A DNA stretch of 64,000 nt from Bifidobacterium sp. (GCA_022649135.1 JALCNP010000001.1:124001-188000), one strand, 5' to 3'. Shown: positions 22,478 to 32,390, numbered from the stretch's first letter. Made by a program: numbers and translations. The notes: generated by a model not told the origin, from the sequence alone.

Positions 22478-24997
22478 ATGAGCAGGCTGGAACGACTGGC
22501 ACGATGGTCACAACATCATGTGCTACCGATAGACATCATAGTGACGTGCGTGCTCATCGCCATATTTGCGCTGGTGGGAACAACCGTGTCCACCACGCCG
22601 GGGCTGCTCTACCAATACGACTCCACACTCGAATCGATATGGGCCGCGGTCCTTATCGCCCCCATGGCCATCCGACGCTATAGGCCCGTTCTCAGCGCCC
22701 TGCTGTTCGTCGCCATGGTCATGATCCAACTCATCTTCGGCCCCTCGCTTGCCATGGGGGACGTTTTCGCCCCGGTGCTGCTGTACTCGGTTATCGTCTA
22801 CGCGGACTACGCGTATTCGAAGGCGTTCATCATCCTGGCGTTCGCGATGGGGATCGCCGCCGATGCAGTGATCACATGGGCCACAGAGGTCGGGCCCATC
22901 ATGGTGCGTCCGCATTCCTCGACGTATCGCGAAAGCTGCGCTGTCGTATACACACGTGGATTGGACGCGACCTGCGCCCACGAGTTGGCCGGCAACTTCC
23001 TGGGGCTGGGAGTCGCCATCGCATGCTGCCTGATATCGGGGATCGTGATCGCGTACTGGCAGCGCGCACGTCTGTACACCATCAACATCCTGCAGGAGCG
23101 CAATGCGGCGCTGGCCGAACGCGAGGAGGACGCACGAACGAACGCGGCGCTGGCCGAACGCGCGCGCATCGCACGGGATATGCACGACGTCGTCGCGCAC
23201 AGCCTGTCGATCATCATCGTCCAGGCCGATGGGGGCCGGTATGCGGGCGCACACGACCCATCGCTCGCCCGGGAGACCATGCAGACCATCCGCCGCGAGT
23301 CGCGGCACGCCCTGGCCGACATGCGCCGCCTGCTGGGCGTGCTGACGCACCCCGAGCACTACGACTACGCCGACATCGACAAGCTCATCACCCAGGCCAA
23401 TGCGGCATCGGCATCCACCACGATCACCCGCATCATCAGCGGGAACCCCGACCCCGATTCCCTCAGCACGGCGGCGACCATAGCCCTGTACCGTGCCGTG
23501 CAGGAGGCGCTGACCAACATCCGCAAATACGCGGGATCCCACGTTCTGGTGCGGATCCGGGAGGCATGGTCCCCGGCCGGCGTAAGCGTGAGCATCAGCG
23601 ACGACGGAAAAGGGGCGGGAAGCGTCTCCAGCCAGCACGTACCCGGATACGGACTCATCGGAATGCGCCAGCGCCTCGAGGCCGTCAACGGCACCCTGAC
23701 GGCAGGACCGGGAGAGTCCGGGGGCTTCCATGTGATCGTGCGCATACCCAGGGACGCGACGGCCGGAATCCCGGCATCGGCGGAGCGGGAACCAGCGGCC
23801 CCGGGGCCATTATCACGGATAATAGCGGGGACGTTCACGTTCGGGAGCCCGCGCTTCCCAGGGGCTCCGAGCATTGCCTCCACGGTGAGACGCGCACGGA
23901 CCGCCCTGCGGTCCCTCAGGCGGCGAAGGAAAAGCGAACGCACCGACGACGGAACTCATTTCAACTGGATCGAAAGGCTCTCGCAATGGTCGCAGGAGCA
24001 TTACTTCGCAATGGACGTGGTGGGAACCTCCATGGTGCTGACGCTGCTGCTGTCCAACGATGCATTCTCCTCGTCCATCATGGATCTGAACGGCATGACG
24101 AACATCACCGTAAACAAAGTGTTCACGGCGCTTGTTCTCATTCCCCTGACATGCCGCCGCCGACTCCCCGAATTCAGCGCCGGATGCGTCGCGATCGTGT
24201 GCGCCATCCAGCTGGTTTTCAGTCCTTCACTTCTCTTCGCGGATGTCTTCGCCCTCACCGCTCTGTACTCCGCGGTGATATACGGCCGCGACCACGCATG
24301 GCGCTGGGCGGGCATGGCCGCCCTGGCGAACTGTCTTCTGTTCGAATGCAAGGTCACGGCATCGGCCCTGAACTATCCGACCCTGTACGCGGCGACCATG
24401 GACTACCGGCACATCGCGCGCAACCTTCCCGGGCTGGACAGGGCCGTGTTCAGCGGTCTCAGCGGCGGAATAACGCTGGCGATCGTATGTCTGGGAATCA
24501 TCGCCATGGCTCGCTGGTCACGCTCGCAAGGAGCGAACGCGCTGGTGCTTCAGGCGCGCGAGGAGGCGATCAGGGCCGAGCAGGAGCAGCAGAAGATCTT
24601 CGCCGCGAACATGGAGCGCAATCGCATCAGTTCGAGCATACAGGCGGAGGTCACCGAGACGCTGACATCGGTGATCGCAACGGCGGACGACGGTCTGTCG
24701 GCCTTCGACTCCTGCGAGGCCAGAGGGGATGAGCCCTCGCCGGAGACGATTTCCCGCGCCTTCGAAACGATCGGACACCAGGGAAGGGTCGCTCTGGCGC
24801 ATATGCGCGACTTGCTGCGGGTCCTGCACGACACGGGATTCAGCACCGATCAATCGGGACACGGGAAGGAGGCGGCCAATCTGCGGCCCGCCGCACCCCT
24901 GGAGGATCAGATCCAAGGAATGCCCCGCACGTCCGGCGAGGCGACCGACACCACGGAAGCGGCAGACACCACGGACATGGCAGACACGGCAAGGTGA
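22478..24997 (+). CDS. NarL-type sensor histidine kinase fused to a degenerate second copy
   Basis: An 839-aa membrane protein. Residues 1-425 are a complete kinase: several membrane segments (about 18-200), HisKA_3 dimer helix RIARDMHDVVAHSL with His236, and an ATPase domain with N-box Asn347 and G-boxes DDGKGAG and GYGLIGM. Residues 497-790 repeat the layout: WIERLSQWSQEH mirrors the N-terminal RLERLARWSQHH, membrane segments follow, then NRISSSIQAEVTETL replaces the phosphorylated histidine with Gln722. The second ATPase domain is absent. The repeat looks like an internal duplication that kept only sensing and dimerisation. It overlaps no neighbour; the response regulator starts 41 bp downstream. 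Confidence 0.9.
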   Translation: MSRLERLARWSQHHVLPIDIIVTCVLIAIFALVGTTVSTTPGLLYQYDSTLESIWAAVLIAPMAIRRYRPVLSALLFVAMVMIQLIFGPSLAMGDVFAPVLLYSVIVYADYAYSKAFIILAFAMGIAADAVITWATEVGPIMVRPHSSTYRESCAVVYTRGLDATCAHELAGNFLGLGVAIACCLISGIVIAYWQRARLYTINILQERNAALAEREEDARTNAALAERARIARDMHDVVAHSLSIIIVQADGGRYAGAHDPSLARETMQTIRRESRHALADMRRLLGVLTHPEHYDYADIDKLITQANAASASTTITRIISGNPDPDSLSTAATIALYRAVQEALTNIRKYAGSHVLVRIREAWSPAGVSVSISDDGKGAGSVSSQHVPGYGLIGMRQRLEAVNGTLTAGPGESGGFHVIVRIPRDATAGIPASAEREPAAPGPLSRIIAGTFTFGSPRFPGAPSIASTVRRARTALRSLRRRRKSERTDDGTHFNWIERLSQWSQEHYFAMDVVGTSMVLTLLLSNDAFSSSIMDLNGMTNITVNKVFTALVLIPLTCRRRLPEFSAGCVAIVCAIQLVFSPSLLFADVFALTALYSAVIYGRDHAWRWAGMAALANCLLFECKVTASALNYPTLYAATMDYRHIARNLPGLDRAVFSGLSGGITLAIVCLGIIAMARWSRSQGANALVLQAREEAIRAEQEQQKIFAANMERNRISSSIQAEVTETLTSVIATADDGLSAFDSCEARGDEPSPETISRAFETIGHQGRVALAHMRDLLRVLHDTGFSTDQSGHGKEAANLRPAAPLEDQIQGMPRTSGEATDTTEAADTTDMADTAR

Positions 24998-25038
24998 GAT
25001 TGCCCTCCTCGGCCAGATGTCTCGCTAGGGTAGGAGTC

Positions 25039-25884
25039 ATGAACAGGAACCGGAGCATTCGCATCATCATCGCCGACGACCAGGAATTGGTGGGGGCCGG
25101 ATTCACCATGGTCATCAACTCGCAGGCGGACATGCACGTCGTCGGACAGGCCCATGACGGTGACGAGGCCGTCACGCTCGCCCGGAAGCTGCACCCGGAC
25201 GTCGTGCTCATGGACGTGCGCATGCCCGGCGTGAACGGCATCGAGGCAACGCGCCTCATCACCCAGGACAATCCGTCGCCCGCAGGGCAGGGAGCGTCGC
25301 CCTCGCATGGAGTTCATGCCTTCGCCGCGGATGATGCCGGCGGCATGGGATCCGCGGACCCGACGGGAGCGGATCTGACGGGAGCGGACCCGGAGAAGTC
25401 GTGCGGGGATGGCGGGTGCGTGAGGGTGATCATCCTCACCACGTTCGATCTGGACGAATATGTGATGGCCGCCATAAACGCCGGGGCCTCCGGCTTCCTT
25501 CTCAAGGACACCGAGCCCGAGACACTGCTCAGCTCCATCAGAACGGTTTTCCACGGCAATGCCATCATTGCCCCATCGGCGACGAAACGGCTGATAGAGA
25601 AGATGATGGAGGACGGCTACACCTCCGGCTCCCCGGATGCCGGACGCCAGCGGGAGAAGCCGAGCGAGCAGCGCTACACCGATCCCGAGCTGGAGGAGCT
25701 CACCGACCGAGAGCGTGAGGTGCTCATCGAGATCGCGCACGGGCTGTCGAATCAGGAAATCGCCGACAGGCTTTTCATCAGTCTTCCGACCGTCAAAACC
25801 CACGTGGCGCATATCCTGGCGAAGATCAACGCTCGTGACCGCGTTCAGGCGGTCGTGTTCGCGTATGACAACCATCTGGTCTGA
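25039..25884 (+). CDS. LuxR/NarL-type response regulator with a receiver-domain insertion
   Basis: A 281-aa protein. The receiver domain shows acidic pocket ADDQ (12-15), phospho-acceptor Asp59 in VLMDVRMPG, the TTFD turn and Lys156 in FLLKD. Between the third helix and fourth strand (about residues 77-127) lies a Gly/Ala/Asp/Pro-rich insertion absent from normal receivers. The C terminus (about 217-275) is a GerE helix-turn-helix: LTDREREVLIEIAHGLSNQE and TVKTHVAHIL. The ATG at 25039 follows TAGGAG; upstream in-frame codons are part of the kinase overlap region. It pairs with the upstream kinase and may control the convergent ABC exporter genes. Confidence 0.92.
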   Translation: MNRNRSIRIIIADDQELVGAGFTMVINSQADMHVVGQAHDGDEAVTLARKLHPDVVLMDVRMPGVNGIEATRLITQDNPSPAGQGASPSHGVHAFAADDAGGMGSADPTGADLTGADPEKSCGDGGCVRVIILTTFDLDEYVMAAINAGASGFLLKDTEPETLLSSIRTVFHGNAIIAPSATKRLIEKMMEDGYTSGSPDAGRQREKPSEQRYTDPELEELTDREREVLIEIAHGLSNQEIADRLFISLPTVKTHVAHILAKINARDRVQAVVFAYDNHLV

Positions 25885-26024
25885 TTGCGGCCGACGGCCA
25901 TCCGATCCGATTGCGCAGCACTCCCCCTCCCCCTGACCCGGTGCCGCTCTTCGGGTGCACCGGCGAGCAGGAGAGTGTCAGCACAGTACGAAAGGGAGCC
26001 AGCACAGTGCGGAGGGAACGGAAA

Positions 26025-26052
26025 GGGCCCCGATGGGAAACCATCGGGGCCC
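26025..26052. terminator. Bidirectional terminator hairpin
   Basis: Perfect arms gggccccgatgg (26025-26036) and ccatcggggccc (26041-26052) with a GAAA tetraloop, between the convergent response-regulator and permease genes. The remaining ~280 bp between them shows no gene. Confidence 0.85.
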
Positions 26053-26165
26053 GTGGCACACGGTCGAGGCGGAATGCGGATCCATAGGCTTGCGGCACTT
26101 ATCGATGCGCCCCGTCCCGGTCAGTCCCGTCCGGGCGCCCCGGCCCGGTCATGAGCCCGGTCAGA

Positions 26166-28787
26166 CTAGCTCTCCGCCAATGCCACGACGGGGGACGTCC
26201 TGACGGCCCTGCGGGCCGGGAAGACGCTGGCGAGCAGCGCGGCAAGCGCCGATATCCCCAGTATGACGATGTTCATGGGCCATTCGAAGGGGAATACGGT
26301 CTGACCATACACGGAGAACACCATGTAGGATCCCGCCCATCCGAACAGAGTTCCAAGGACCACTCCGGCCAGGCCGCTCACGAGGGAGATGAGCAGGGCC
26401 TCCACGGCGAGGGATCTCTTCAGCTGGCCGCGTGTCATCCCTATCGCCCTGAGCGTGGCGGATTCCTTGGTGCGTTCGATCACCGACAGGCTCAGGGTGT
26501 TGGCCACGCCTATCAGAGCGATGAGCACGGCAACCGCGAGAAGACCGATGAGCAGCGACATCATGGAGTCGATCATGCCCTCCCACTGCATGCGTGTGGA
26601 CACGGGGCCGGAGACGACCACTCCGCCGTCCTTGCCCACGATCGAGGTCACATCGGTGAAGGTCTGGGACACCGACTGGCTCGAGGAATCGACCTTCGCC
26701 AACACTATGTGACCGGTCACGGGAATCGCAGCCGTATCGAAATACGACCGGTTCACGAACATCATGTCACCGGAGTCGGAGATTCGGCGGTAGTCCGTCT
26801 GAACTGCGTGCAGGGAGATGGCGCGCCCCTCGCCGGTGGAGGCGAGTGGGGTGGCGCGCACCGTGCCGGAACCGAAATGCAGCTTCCTGCCGGATACGCT
26901 GGAGGTTTCGGGGAGCAGGGCCGTGCCGGAACCGAGCGTGATCCCGGCGAGGCTCGTGCGCATCACGGTTCTGATGTCGCCCGCCTCTTTCACTCCGACG
27001 ACGACGACATCTTCCGTCCGGTTCCGGCTGTCCGTTATCCTCGCCATCGAATACGGAGCGTAGAGGGTGGACGCGATCCCCTTCGCCTGCTTGATGCGCG
27101 CGGCCGAGGCCTCGCTCAGTTTCTCCCCCTGGATGACCATGTCGACGCTGTAATGCGTGTCCAGGGCCTTGCCCATGGTCTGTTTCGCGCTTGCGGCACC
27201 CGTCGCTATGCAGGACACCAGCGTTACGCCGATGAGCAGAGCCGCGCCCGTGGCCGCTATGCGCCGGGGATTCTTCTGGATGTTCGCATGGGCGACTTTG
27301 GCGGATGGGCCACACAGCGCGACCAGGGCCCCTATGCCTTTCATCAGGCGCGGAAGCCAGAAGACGGCGGAGATGACAAGCCCCAGGAACACCATCAGAC
27401 AACCGACGATCGCCATGAGCAGAACAGCGGAATAGTGGTTCTTGACGAGCTGACCTCCACCGTGCAGTGAGGCGTGGACCTGCCAGAGGGCGAAGCCGGT
27501 GAGCGCGATGCCTCCGACGACGAGCAGCGCGGAGATCACCGCGCGCACGCGACCGGAGCGTCGGGAGGACACCGCCTCCAAGGGCCGCAAAGCCTCCAGC
27601 GGAGTCACGTTCGTTGCGGAGCGGGCCGAACTGAAGGATGCGAGAACGGTCATGACGATGCCGAAGACCACCGGCACCGCGAACACCTGCCATGAGAGGA
27701 TGAGCCTCGCGTTGAGGCCCATGCCCTGCAGAAGGCCGGCGCTGCAGACAATGGCCATCAGGCCGATTCCCACGGCCACGCCCAGGACGGAGGCGATAAG
27801 CCCCAGCACCATGGCCTCGGTGAGGACGGATCGGTAGAGCTGGCCCTTCTTCGCTCCGATGGTGCGCAGGAGAGCCAGCGTCCTCCTGCGCTGCGCCACC
27901 AGCACCTGGAACGTATTCGCGATGACCAGAGCCGCCACGAACATGGCCAGGACGCCGAAGGAAAGCAGGAACGTCGTCACGATGCTGGTGCCGCCGGCGC
28001 TCAGCGATTTCATCAGCCTGTCGCCGATCTTCTGACGGGAGTCCACGGTGAACGATGAGGGCAGCGTCTTCTTCACCGTGCGCACGGCGGATTCGGAACG
28101 CCCCGGATCGATATACAGATAGGCCATGCCCGTGGGGTAGGAGTCGTAGCTGATGTTCATGCCGCTCAGGGACGCGAGGGCCTCATCCGAGACGACGGCG
28201 GCGCCGTTGTAAGAGGGATACGCCTTGTTCGAGTCCCGGGTGACCCCCACCACACGCAGTGTTCTGGAGCTTGTCGCGCCGCCCCCCGAATCGCCGGAGG
28301 ACTGCGAGACCTCGACCGTGTCGCCGACGTTCACATGGAGCTGCGAGGCCGCGGCCTGCGGAATCGCGATCTGGTCGGATCCGCGCGGCTGACTCCCCCG
28401 TACAATGCTCACGGGAAGAATCCTGGCGTCCCTGGCCGTGCTCACGCCCATGGACGAGGCGTGGGAGCCCCTGTAGCTGATCTGAATCGGCAGCGACACG
28501 TCAGCGCGTGCATCGGAGACCCCATCGATTCGGCGCAGAGCATCCAGCTTTAGATCCTTGACCATGCCGGAGCCGGAGGACCCCTGAGCGATGTTGTCGA
28601 TGTTGTCGACGACCACGTAGTTGGCCTGACCGAACTGGGCCGTCATCTGGGAGCGCAGCGAATCGTCCATCGCATTGCTGAACAGGAACGTGGAGGCGAT
28701 GAAAGCGGTGCCGATGAGAATGGCTATCCCGGCGGGCACAAGCATCTTCATGCTTTTGCGCATGAGCTTGAAGGTTATTGACCACAT
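26166..28787 (-). CDS. FtsX/MacB-type ABC transporter permease
   Basis: An 873-aa membrane protein with an N-terminal membrane helix (MLVPAGIAILIGTAFIASTF), a large extracytoplasmic domain, a first FtsX-type membrane bundle (around 265-390), a further membrane pair, a second extracytoplasmic domain, and a final FtsX bundle ending near the C terminus. Two FtsX domains on one chain are usual for actinobacterial exporters of this class, which move peptides, lipids or antibiotics or drive cell-surface processes. It overlaps the ATPase gene by 13 bp. The convergent two-component genes are likely regulators, as is common for such exporters. Confidence 0.92.
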   Translation of the reverse strand: MWSITFKLMRKSMKMLVPAGIAILIGTAFIASTFLFSNAMDDSLRSQMTAQFGQANYVVVDNIDNIAQGSSGSGMVKDLKLDALRRIDGVSDARADVSLPIQISYRGSHASSMGVSTARDARILPVSIVRGSQPRGSDQIAIPQAAASQLHVNVGDTVEVSQSSGDSGGGATSSRTLRVVGVTRDSNKAYPSYNGAAVVSDEALASLSGMNISYDSYPTGMAYLYIDPGRSESAVRTVKKTLPSSFTVDSRQKIGDRLMKSLSAGGTSIVTTFLLSFGVLAMFVAALVIANTFQVLVAQRRRTLALLRTIGAKKGQLYRSVLTEAMVLGLIASVLGVAVGIGLMAIVCSAGLLQGMGLNARLILSWQVFAVPVVFGIVMTVLASFSSARSATNVTPLEALRPLEAVSSRRSGRVRAVISALLVVGGIALTGFALWQVHASLHGGGQLVKNHYSAVLLMAIVGCLMVFLGLVISAVFWLPRLMKGIGALVALCGPSAKVAHANIQKNPRRIAATGAALLIGVTLVSCIATGAASAKQTMGKALDTHYSVDMVIQGEKLSEASAARIKQAKGIASTLYAPYSMARITDSRNRTEDVVVVGVKEAGDIRTVMRTSLAGITLGSGTALLPETSSVSGRKLHFGSGTVRATPLASTGEGRAISLHAVQTDYRRISDSGDMMFVNRSYFDTAAIPVTGHIVLAKVDSSSQSVSQTFTDVTSIVGKDGGVVVSGPVSTRMQWEGMIDSMMSLLIGLLAVAVLIALIGVANTLSLSVIERTKESATLRAIGMTRGQLKRSLAVEALLISLVSGLAGVVLGTLFGWAGSYMVFSVYGQTVFPFEWPMNIVILGISALAALLASVFPARRAVRTSPVVALAES

Positions 28788-29578
28788 GGCGCGTCCTTCT
28801 CTGCCATCAGCTGCTCCATGGTCGGGGCCGGAACCTGATGCGTGGCACGCTCCCGCTCGTCCATGAGCAGGCTGCTCATGGTCTGCGCGCCGGGATGGTC
28901 CTCATCGGCGACGATGCGCCCATCGGCGAACACGATGGCGCGATCGGCGTACGATGCGGCGACCGCGTCATGGGTGACCATGATGATGGTCTGTCCCAGT
29001 TCCTGCACGGATTTCCTCAGGAAGCTCAACACCTCGGCGCTGGACACGGAATCAAGGTTTCCGGTCGGCTCATCGGCGAACACGACCGCGGGCTTGGAGA
29101 TCAGGGCGCGTGCGATGGCGACGCGCTGCTGCTGCCCCCCCGAAAGCTCGTTGGGCCGATGACCGAGGCGCTGCCTGAGGCCGAGGGTGTCGACAAGGAG
29201 ATCGAACCACCGCCTGTCAGGCTTGGATCCGGCGAGGGTAAGGGGCATGATGATGTTCTGCTCGGCGGTGAACATCGGCAGCAGGTTGAAGCTTTGGAAG
29301 ATGAATCCGATCTCATGGCGCCTGAGCATCGTCAGCTGGTTGTCGTTAAGCGTGGTGATATCCGCGCCGCCGAAAATGATGCGTCCGCTGGTCGCCGAAT
29401 CCAGCCCGGCGAGGGTGTGCATCAGTGTCGATTTTCCTGAACCCGAAGGTCCCATAATTGCGGTGAACCTGCCCTGTTCGAAGCTTACGTTCACGCCGCG
29501 CAGGGCATGAACGACGTTCTCCCCGCTTCCATAGTCCTTCACCAAGTCAATCGCGTCAATTGCCACAGGATTGGCCAT
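28775..29578 (-). CDS. ABC transporter ATP-binding protein (MacB/LolD-type)
   Basis: A 267-aa ATPase with Walker A GPSGSGKST, Q-loop FIFQSFNLLP, signature LSGGQQQRVAIARAL, Walker B VVFADEPTGNLD and the switch histidine in MVTHD. It powers the permease encoded immediately downstream and overlapping by 13 bp. Three consecutive ATGs exist (29584, 29581, 29578); the last has the AAAGAAG sequence at the best distance. The C-terminal ~40 residues after the ATPase core are rich in charge and probably regulatory. The upstream region 29579-29728 lies before a terminator and should contain the operon promoter. Confidence 0.93.
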   Translation of the reverse strand: MANPVAIDAIDLVKDYGSGENVVHALRGVNVSFEQGRFTAIMGPSGSGKSTLMHTLAGLDSATSGRIIFGGADITTLNDNQLTMLRRHEIGFIFQSFNLLPMFTAEQNIIMPLTLAGSKPDRRWFDLLVDTLGLRQRLGHRPNELSGGQQQRVAIARALISKPAVVFADEPTGNLDSVSSAEVLSFLRKSVQELGQTIIMVTHDAVAASYADRAIVFADGRIVADEDHPGAQTMSSLLMDERERATHQVPAPTMEQLMAEKDAPCGQ

Positions 29579-29728
29579 CATCATCTTCTTTCGTCCGGGC
29601 CCCGCGACCAGTGCCGTATGATCCGGCTTTTGCGGGGCATACACCAACCGTAGAAAACGGGAGGGCCGCCCGATATCGTGCGACGGAACGAATTATGCCC
29701 GGAACATCCCTCATCCCCAGGTATGAGA

Positions 29729-29765
29729 AGGCCGTCCGAAAGCCGTATGGACTTTCGGACGGCCT
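29729..29765 (-). terminator. Terminator hairpin after metY
   Basis: Perfect 14-bp arms at 29729-29742 (aggccgtccgaaag) and 29752-29765 with a 9-nt loop, 25 nt past the metY stop. Confidence 0.85.
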
Positions 29766-29790
29766 GATGAATCGGCGCGATGGACCCGGG

Positions 29791-31107
29791 CTATCGGGCA
29801 AGCCCCGATGCGCGCACGGCTTCGAATCCGCCGCGGAGATCGTCCAGGATGTCCTCGATGTTCTCCGTCCCGATGGACAGCCGAATCGTCCCCTCGTGGA
29901 TTCCCTGGTCCTCAAGCTCCTCCGGTGTCTCCTGGGAGTGGGTGGTCGAGGCCGGATGAATCACGAGGCTCTTCACATCGGCCACATTCGCCAGGAGGCT
30001 GAACAGATGCAGGTTGTCGATGAAGACGCGGGCGGCGTCCTTTCCCCCCTTGATGTCGAAGGTGAAGATCGAGCCCGCCCCGTTGGGGAAATACCTCGTG
30101 TACAGGTCGTGATCCCTGCGCCCGGGGATGCTCGGATGAGACACCGAGGCCACCTCCGGCACCGTGCGCAGATAGTCGACGACCTTCAGGGCGTTGCTCA
30201 CATGACGCTCGACGCGCAGGGAGAGCGTCTCCGTTCCCTGCAGAAGCAGGAAGGCCGCGAAGGGGCTGATCGTGGCGCCGGTGTCGCGCAGAAGAATGGC
30301 GCGGATGCGGGTGACGTACGCGGTGGGGCCAAGGGCCTCATAGAAGTTAAGCCCATGGTAGGAGGGGTCCGGCTCGGTGAGTGTGGGGAACCTCCCGGGA
30401 ATCTCGGCCCAGTTGAAGTGTCCCCCTTCGACGATGACCCCGCCGAGTGTGGTTCCATGCCCCCCGATGAACTTCGTCGCGGACTCGACCACGACATCCG
30501 CCCCATGCTCAAGCGGGCGAAACAGATAGGGCGTCGCAAAGGTGTTGTCGACGATCACCGGCAGATGATGGCTGTGCGCGATCCGGGCGATGGCCTCGAA
30601 ATCGGGCAGATCGGCATTGGGGTTGCCGAAGGTCTCGAAATAGACGAGCTTGGTGTTCTCCTGGATGGCATCCTCGAAGTTCTGCGGGATCTCGGGATCC
30701 ACGAAGGTGGTGTTCACCCCGTCTCGGGGCAGCGTGTGACGGAAAAGGTTGAAGGTGCCGCCGTAGATGTTCTTCGACGACACGATGTGGTCGCCGCTCT
30801 GGGTGATGTTGCGCACCGCGTATTCCACGGCCGCGGCCCCCGACGCCACCGCGAGCCCCGCGGTCCCCGCCTCGAGAGCCGCGATGCGGTCCTCGAACAC
30901 GCCCTGGGTGGAGTTCGTCAGACGGCCGTAGATGTTGCCCGGGTCGGCAAGTCCGAAGCGCGCTTCGGCATGGTCGAAATCATGAAACACGTAGCTGGTC
31001 GTCGCATAGATGGGAACGGCCCGCGAATCCGTTGCCGGATCGGCCTGCTCCTGCCCCACGTGCAGCTGCAATGTCTCGAATCGATAGTGATGCGTGTCCT
31101 CTGCCAT
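29791..31107 (-). CDS. metY: O-acetylhomoserine sulfhydrylase (PLP-dependent)
   Basis: A 438-aa cytosolic enzyme of the Cys/Met-metabolism PLP family. It shows the substrate loop YGRLTNSTQ, the VVDNTF-type segment IVDNTFATPYL, and PLP-binding Lys212 in SATKFIGGHG. Length (about 430) and the C-terminal HPASTTHSQ motif favour MetY over cystathionine gamma-synthase, which is shorter. It makes homocysteine from O-acetylhomoserine and sulfide for methionine synthesis. The long upstream region, 370 bp, separates it from a divergent pyridoxal kinase gene whose product supplies its cofactor. A strong terminator follows. Confidence 0.9.
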   Translation of the reverse strand: MAEDTHHYRFETLQLHVGQEQADPATDSRAVPIYATTSYVFHDFDHAEARFGLADPGNIYGRLTNSTQGVFEDRIAALEAGTAGLAVASGAAAVEYAVRNITQSGDHIVSSKNIYGGTFNLFRHTLPRDGVNTTFVDPEIPQNFEDAIQENTKLVYFETFGNPNADLPDFEAIARIAHSHHLPVIVDNTFATPYLFRPLEHGADVVVESATKFIGGHGTTLGGVIVEGGHFNWAEIPGRFPTLTEPDPSYHGLNFYEALGPTAYVTRIRAILLRDTGATISPFAAFLLLQGTETLSLRVERHVSNALKVVDYLRTVPEVASVSHPSIPGRRDHDLYTRYFPNGAGSIFTFDIKGGKDAARVFIDNLHLFSLLANVADVKSLVIHPASTTHSQETPEELEDQGIHEGTIRLSIGTENIEDILDDLRGGFEAVRASGLAR

Positions 31108-31478
31108 GATCGCTCCTTAGCGGTGTGTCGTCCCCATGGTTTCCCGTCCGTCGGGCGGGACCGAATCCGGGTTCCGTTGAGACGATAAACCGTTTCGGCC
31201 GGGCTAATCAAGCCCGCGGCTATTCGGGTTATCTATAGCCGATTGAAAAGCACCGGAATCACGCTGATTCACAGCCGGGAATCCGGCCGTTCCCTGCGGG
31301 ACGGCACGGCGACACGCCGGAGCCGATCCGCCCTGTCCGCGCGGAAAGCGCCGCGGAGTTTCCCGTGAACATACGATGTTATTGTTTTCCCCATTATATT
31401 CGTAGATGAACGCCCGTCGGAGTGCGACCGCGTTCGTGACGCTGACCGCCAGGTCACGTCGGAAAGGAAAGATTCACG
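31108..31478. promoter_or_regulatory. Divergent regulatory region between metY and pdxK-like gene
   Basis: 371 bp with no gene. It must hold both promoters. A hairpin with arms gggct/agccc lies at 31201-31215. On the minus strand TTGATT and TTATCG 17 bp apart (near 31210-31185) make a plausible metY promoter. I see no recognisable SAM or T-box riboswitch. Confidence 0.4.
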
Positions 31479-32354
31479 ATGAGCAATGACGTGAAGCTCT
31501 ATGACCGCGATCCGAAGTACATCCCGCGCATCGCGGCGGTCCATGACATGTGCGGCTATGGGAAGTGCTCGCTGACGGCGGCGATCCCGATTCTCTCCGC
31601 GGCCGGATGCGACGTGTGCCCGGTGCCGACCGCCCTGTTCTCGGCGCATACCAAATATCCCGTGTTCACCTTCCACGACACGACGGACATCCTCGGGGGC
31701 TATCTCGACGCATGGCGCAAGGAGGGCGTCGAGCTCGACGGGGTCTACAGCGGGTTCCTGGGATCGGCGGATCAGGTGGCCATCATACAGCGTCTGTATC
31801 GGGAGTATCCGACCTCTCTGCGTCTTGTCGACCCCGTCATGGGCGACGGCGGGATGATGTACCCGACCTACACCAAGGAGCTGTGCACCGCCATGGGCGC
31901 CCTGGCCGACGGGGCGGACGTGCTCATGCCCAACCTCACGGAGGCCGGCATCCTCACCGGAATCGAGTATGCGGGACAGGATATCGACGACACCCGAATC
32001 ACCGAGATTCTCGACGCCCTGCTGTCTTTGGGAGCGAAGAACGTCGTGCTCAAGGGCATCGACCACCAGGATTCGAAGATCCGCAACTACGTGGTCAGTT
32101 CGCAAACCGGGACCGACGGCATGCAGGAGCTCGTTCACGACAAGCTTCCCTATATGATCCACGGCACGGGCGACGCATTTGCATCCGCGCTCTGCGGGGC
32201 GCTTATGGCGGGTCTTCCCCTTGCCGAATCCGCCCGGATCGCCGGAGAATTCGTCCGTCACGCCATGGAGAGCACGCGGAACCAGCCTCACTTCGAGGAG
32301 CGTGGGGTGAGCTTCGAGCTCAACCTCGGGGAACTCACCACTCTCGTGCAATGA
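31479..32354 (+). CDS. pdxY: Pyridoxal/pyridoxamine kinase
   Basis: A 291-aa ribokinase-like enzyme. The start IPRIAAVHDMCGYGKCSLTAA and following ALFSAHTKYP match pyridoxal kinases, as do VDPVMGDGG and the catalytic GTGDAFASAL near the C terminus with its base aspartate. It phosphorylates vitamin B6 vitamers to yield PLP. GGAAAGG lies about 11 nt before the ATG. It diverges from metY, a PLP enzyme. Pyridoxamine specificity (PdxY) versus broad PdxK cannot be settled by eye. Confidence 0.88.
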   Translation: MSNDVKLYDRDPKYIPRIAAVHDMCGYGKCSLTAAIPILSAAGCDVCPVPTALFSAHTKYPVFTFHDTTDILGGYLDAWRKEGVELDGVYSGFLGSADQVAIIQRLYREYPTSLRLVDPVMGDGGMMYPTYTKELCTAMGALADGADVLMPNLTEAGILTGIEYAGQDIDDTRITEILDALLSLGAKNVVLKGIDHQDSKIRNYVVSSQTGTDGMQELVHDKLPYMIHGTGDAFASALCGALMAGLPLAESARIAGEFVRHAMESTRNQPHFEERGVSFELNLGELTTLVQ

Positions 32355-32360
32355 CCCGAC

Positions 32361-32390
32361 CGTGCCACGGGGCGAATCGCCCGTGGCACG
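32361..32390 (+). terminator. Terminator hairpin after the pyridoxal kinase gene
   Basis: Arms cgtgccacggg (32361-32371) and cccgtggcacg (32380-32390) with an 8-nt loop, just beyond the stop. Confidence 0.75.

Noticed and set aside
31108..31478. Methionine-related riboswitch (SAM or T-box) upstream of metY
   Set aside because: Only a small gggct/agccc hairpin is visible. I see no T-box bulge sequence or SAM aptamer core.
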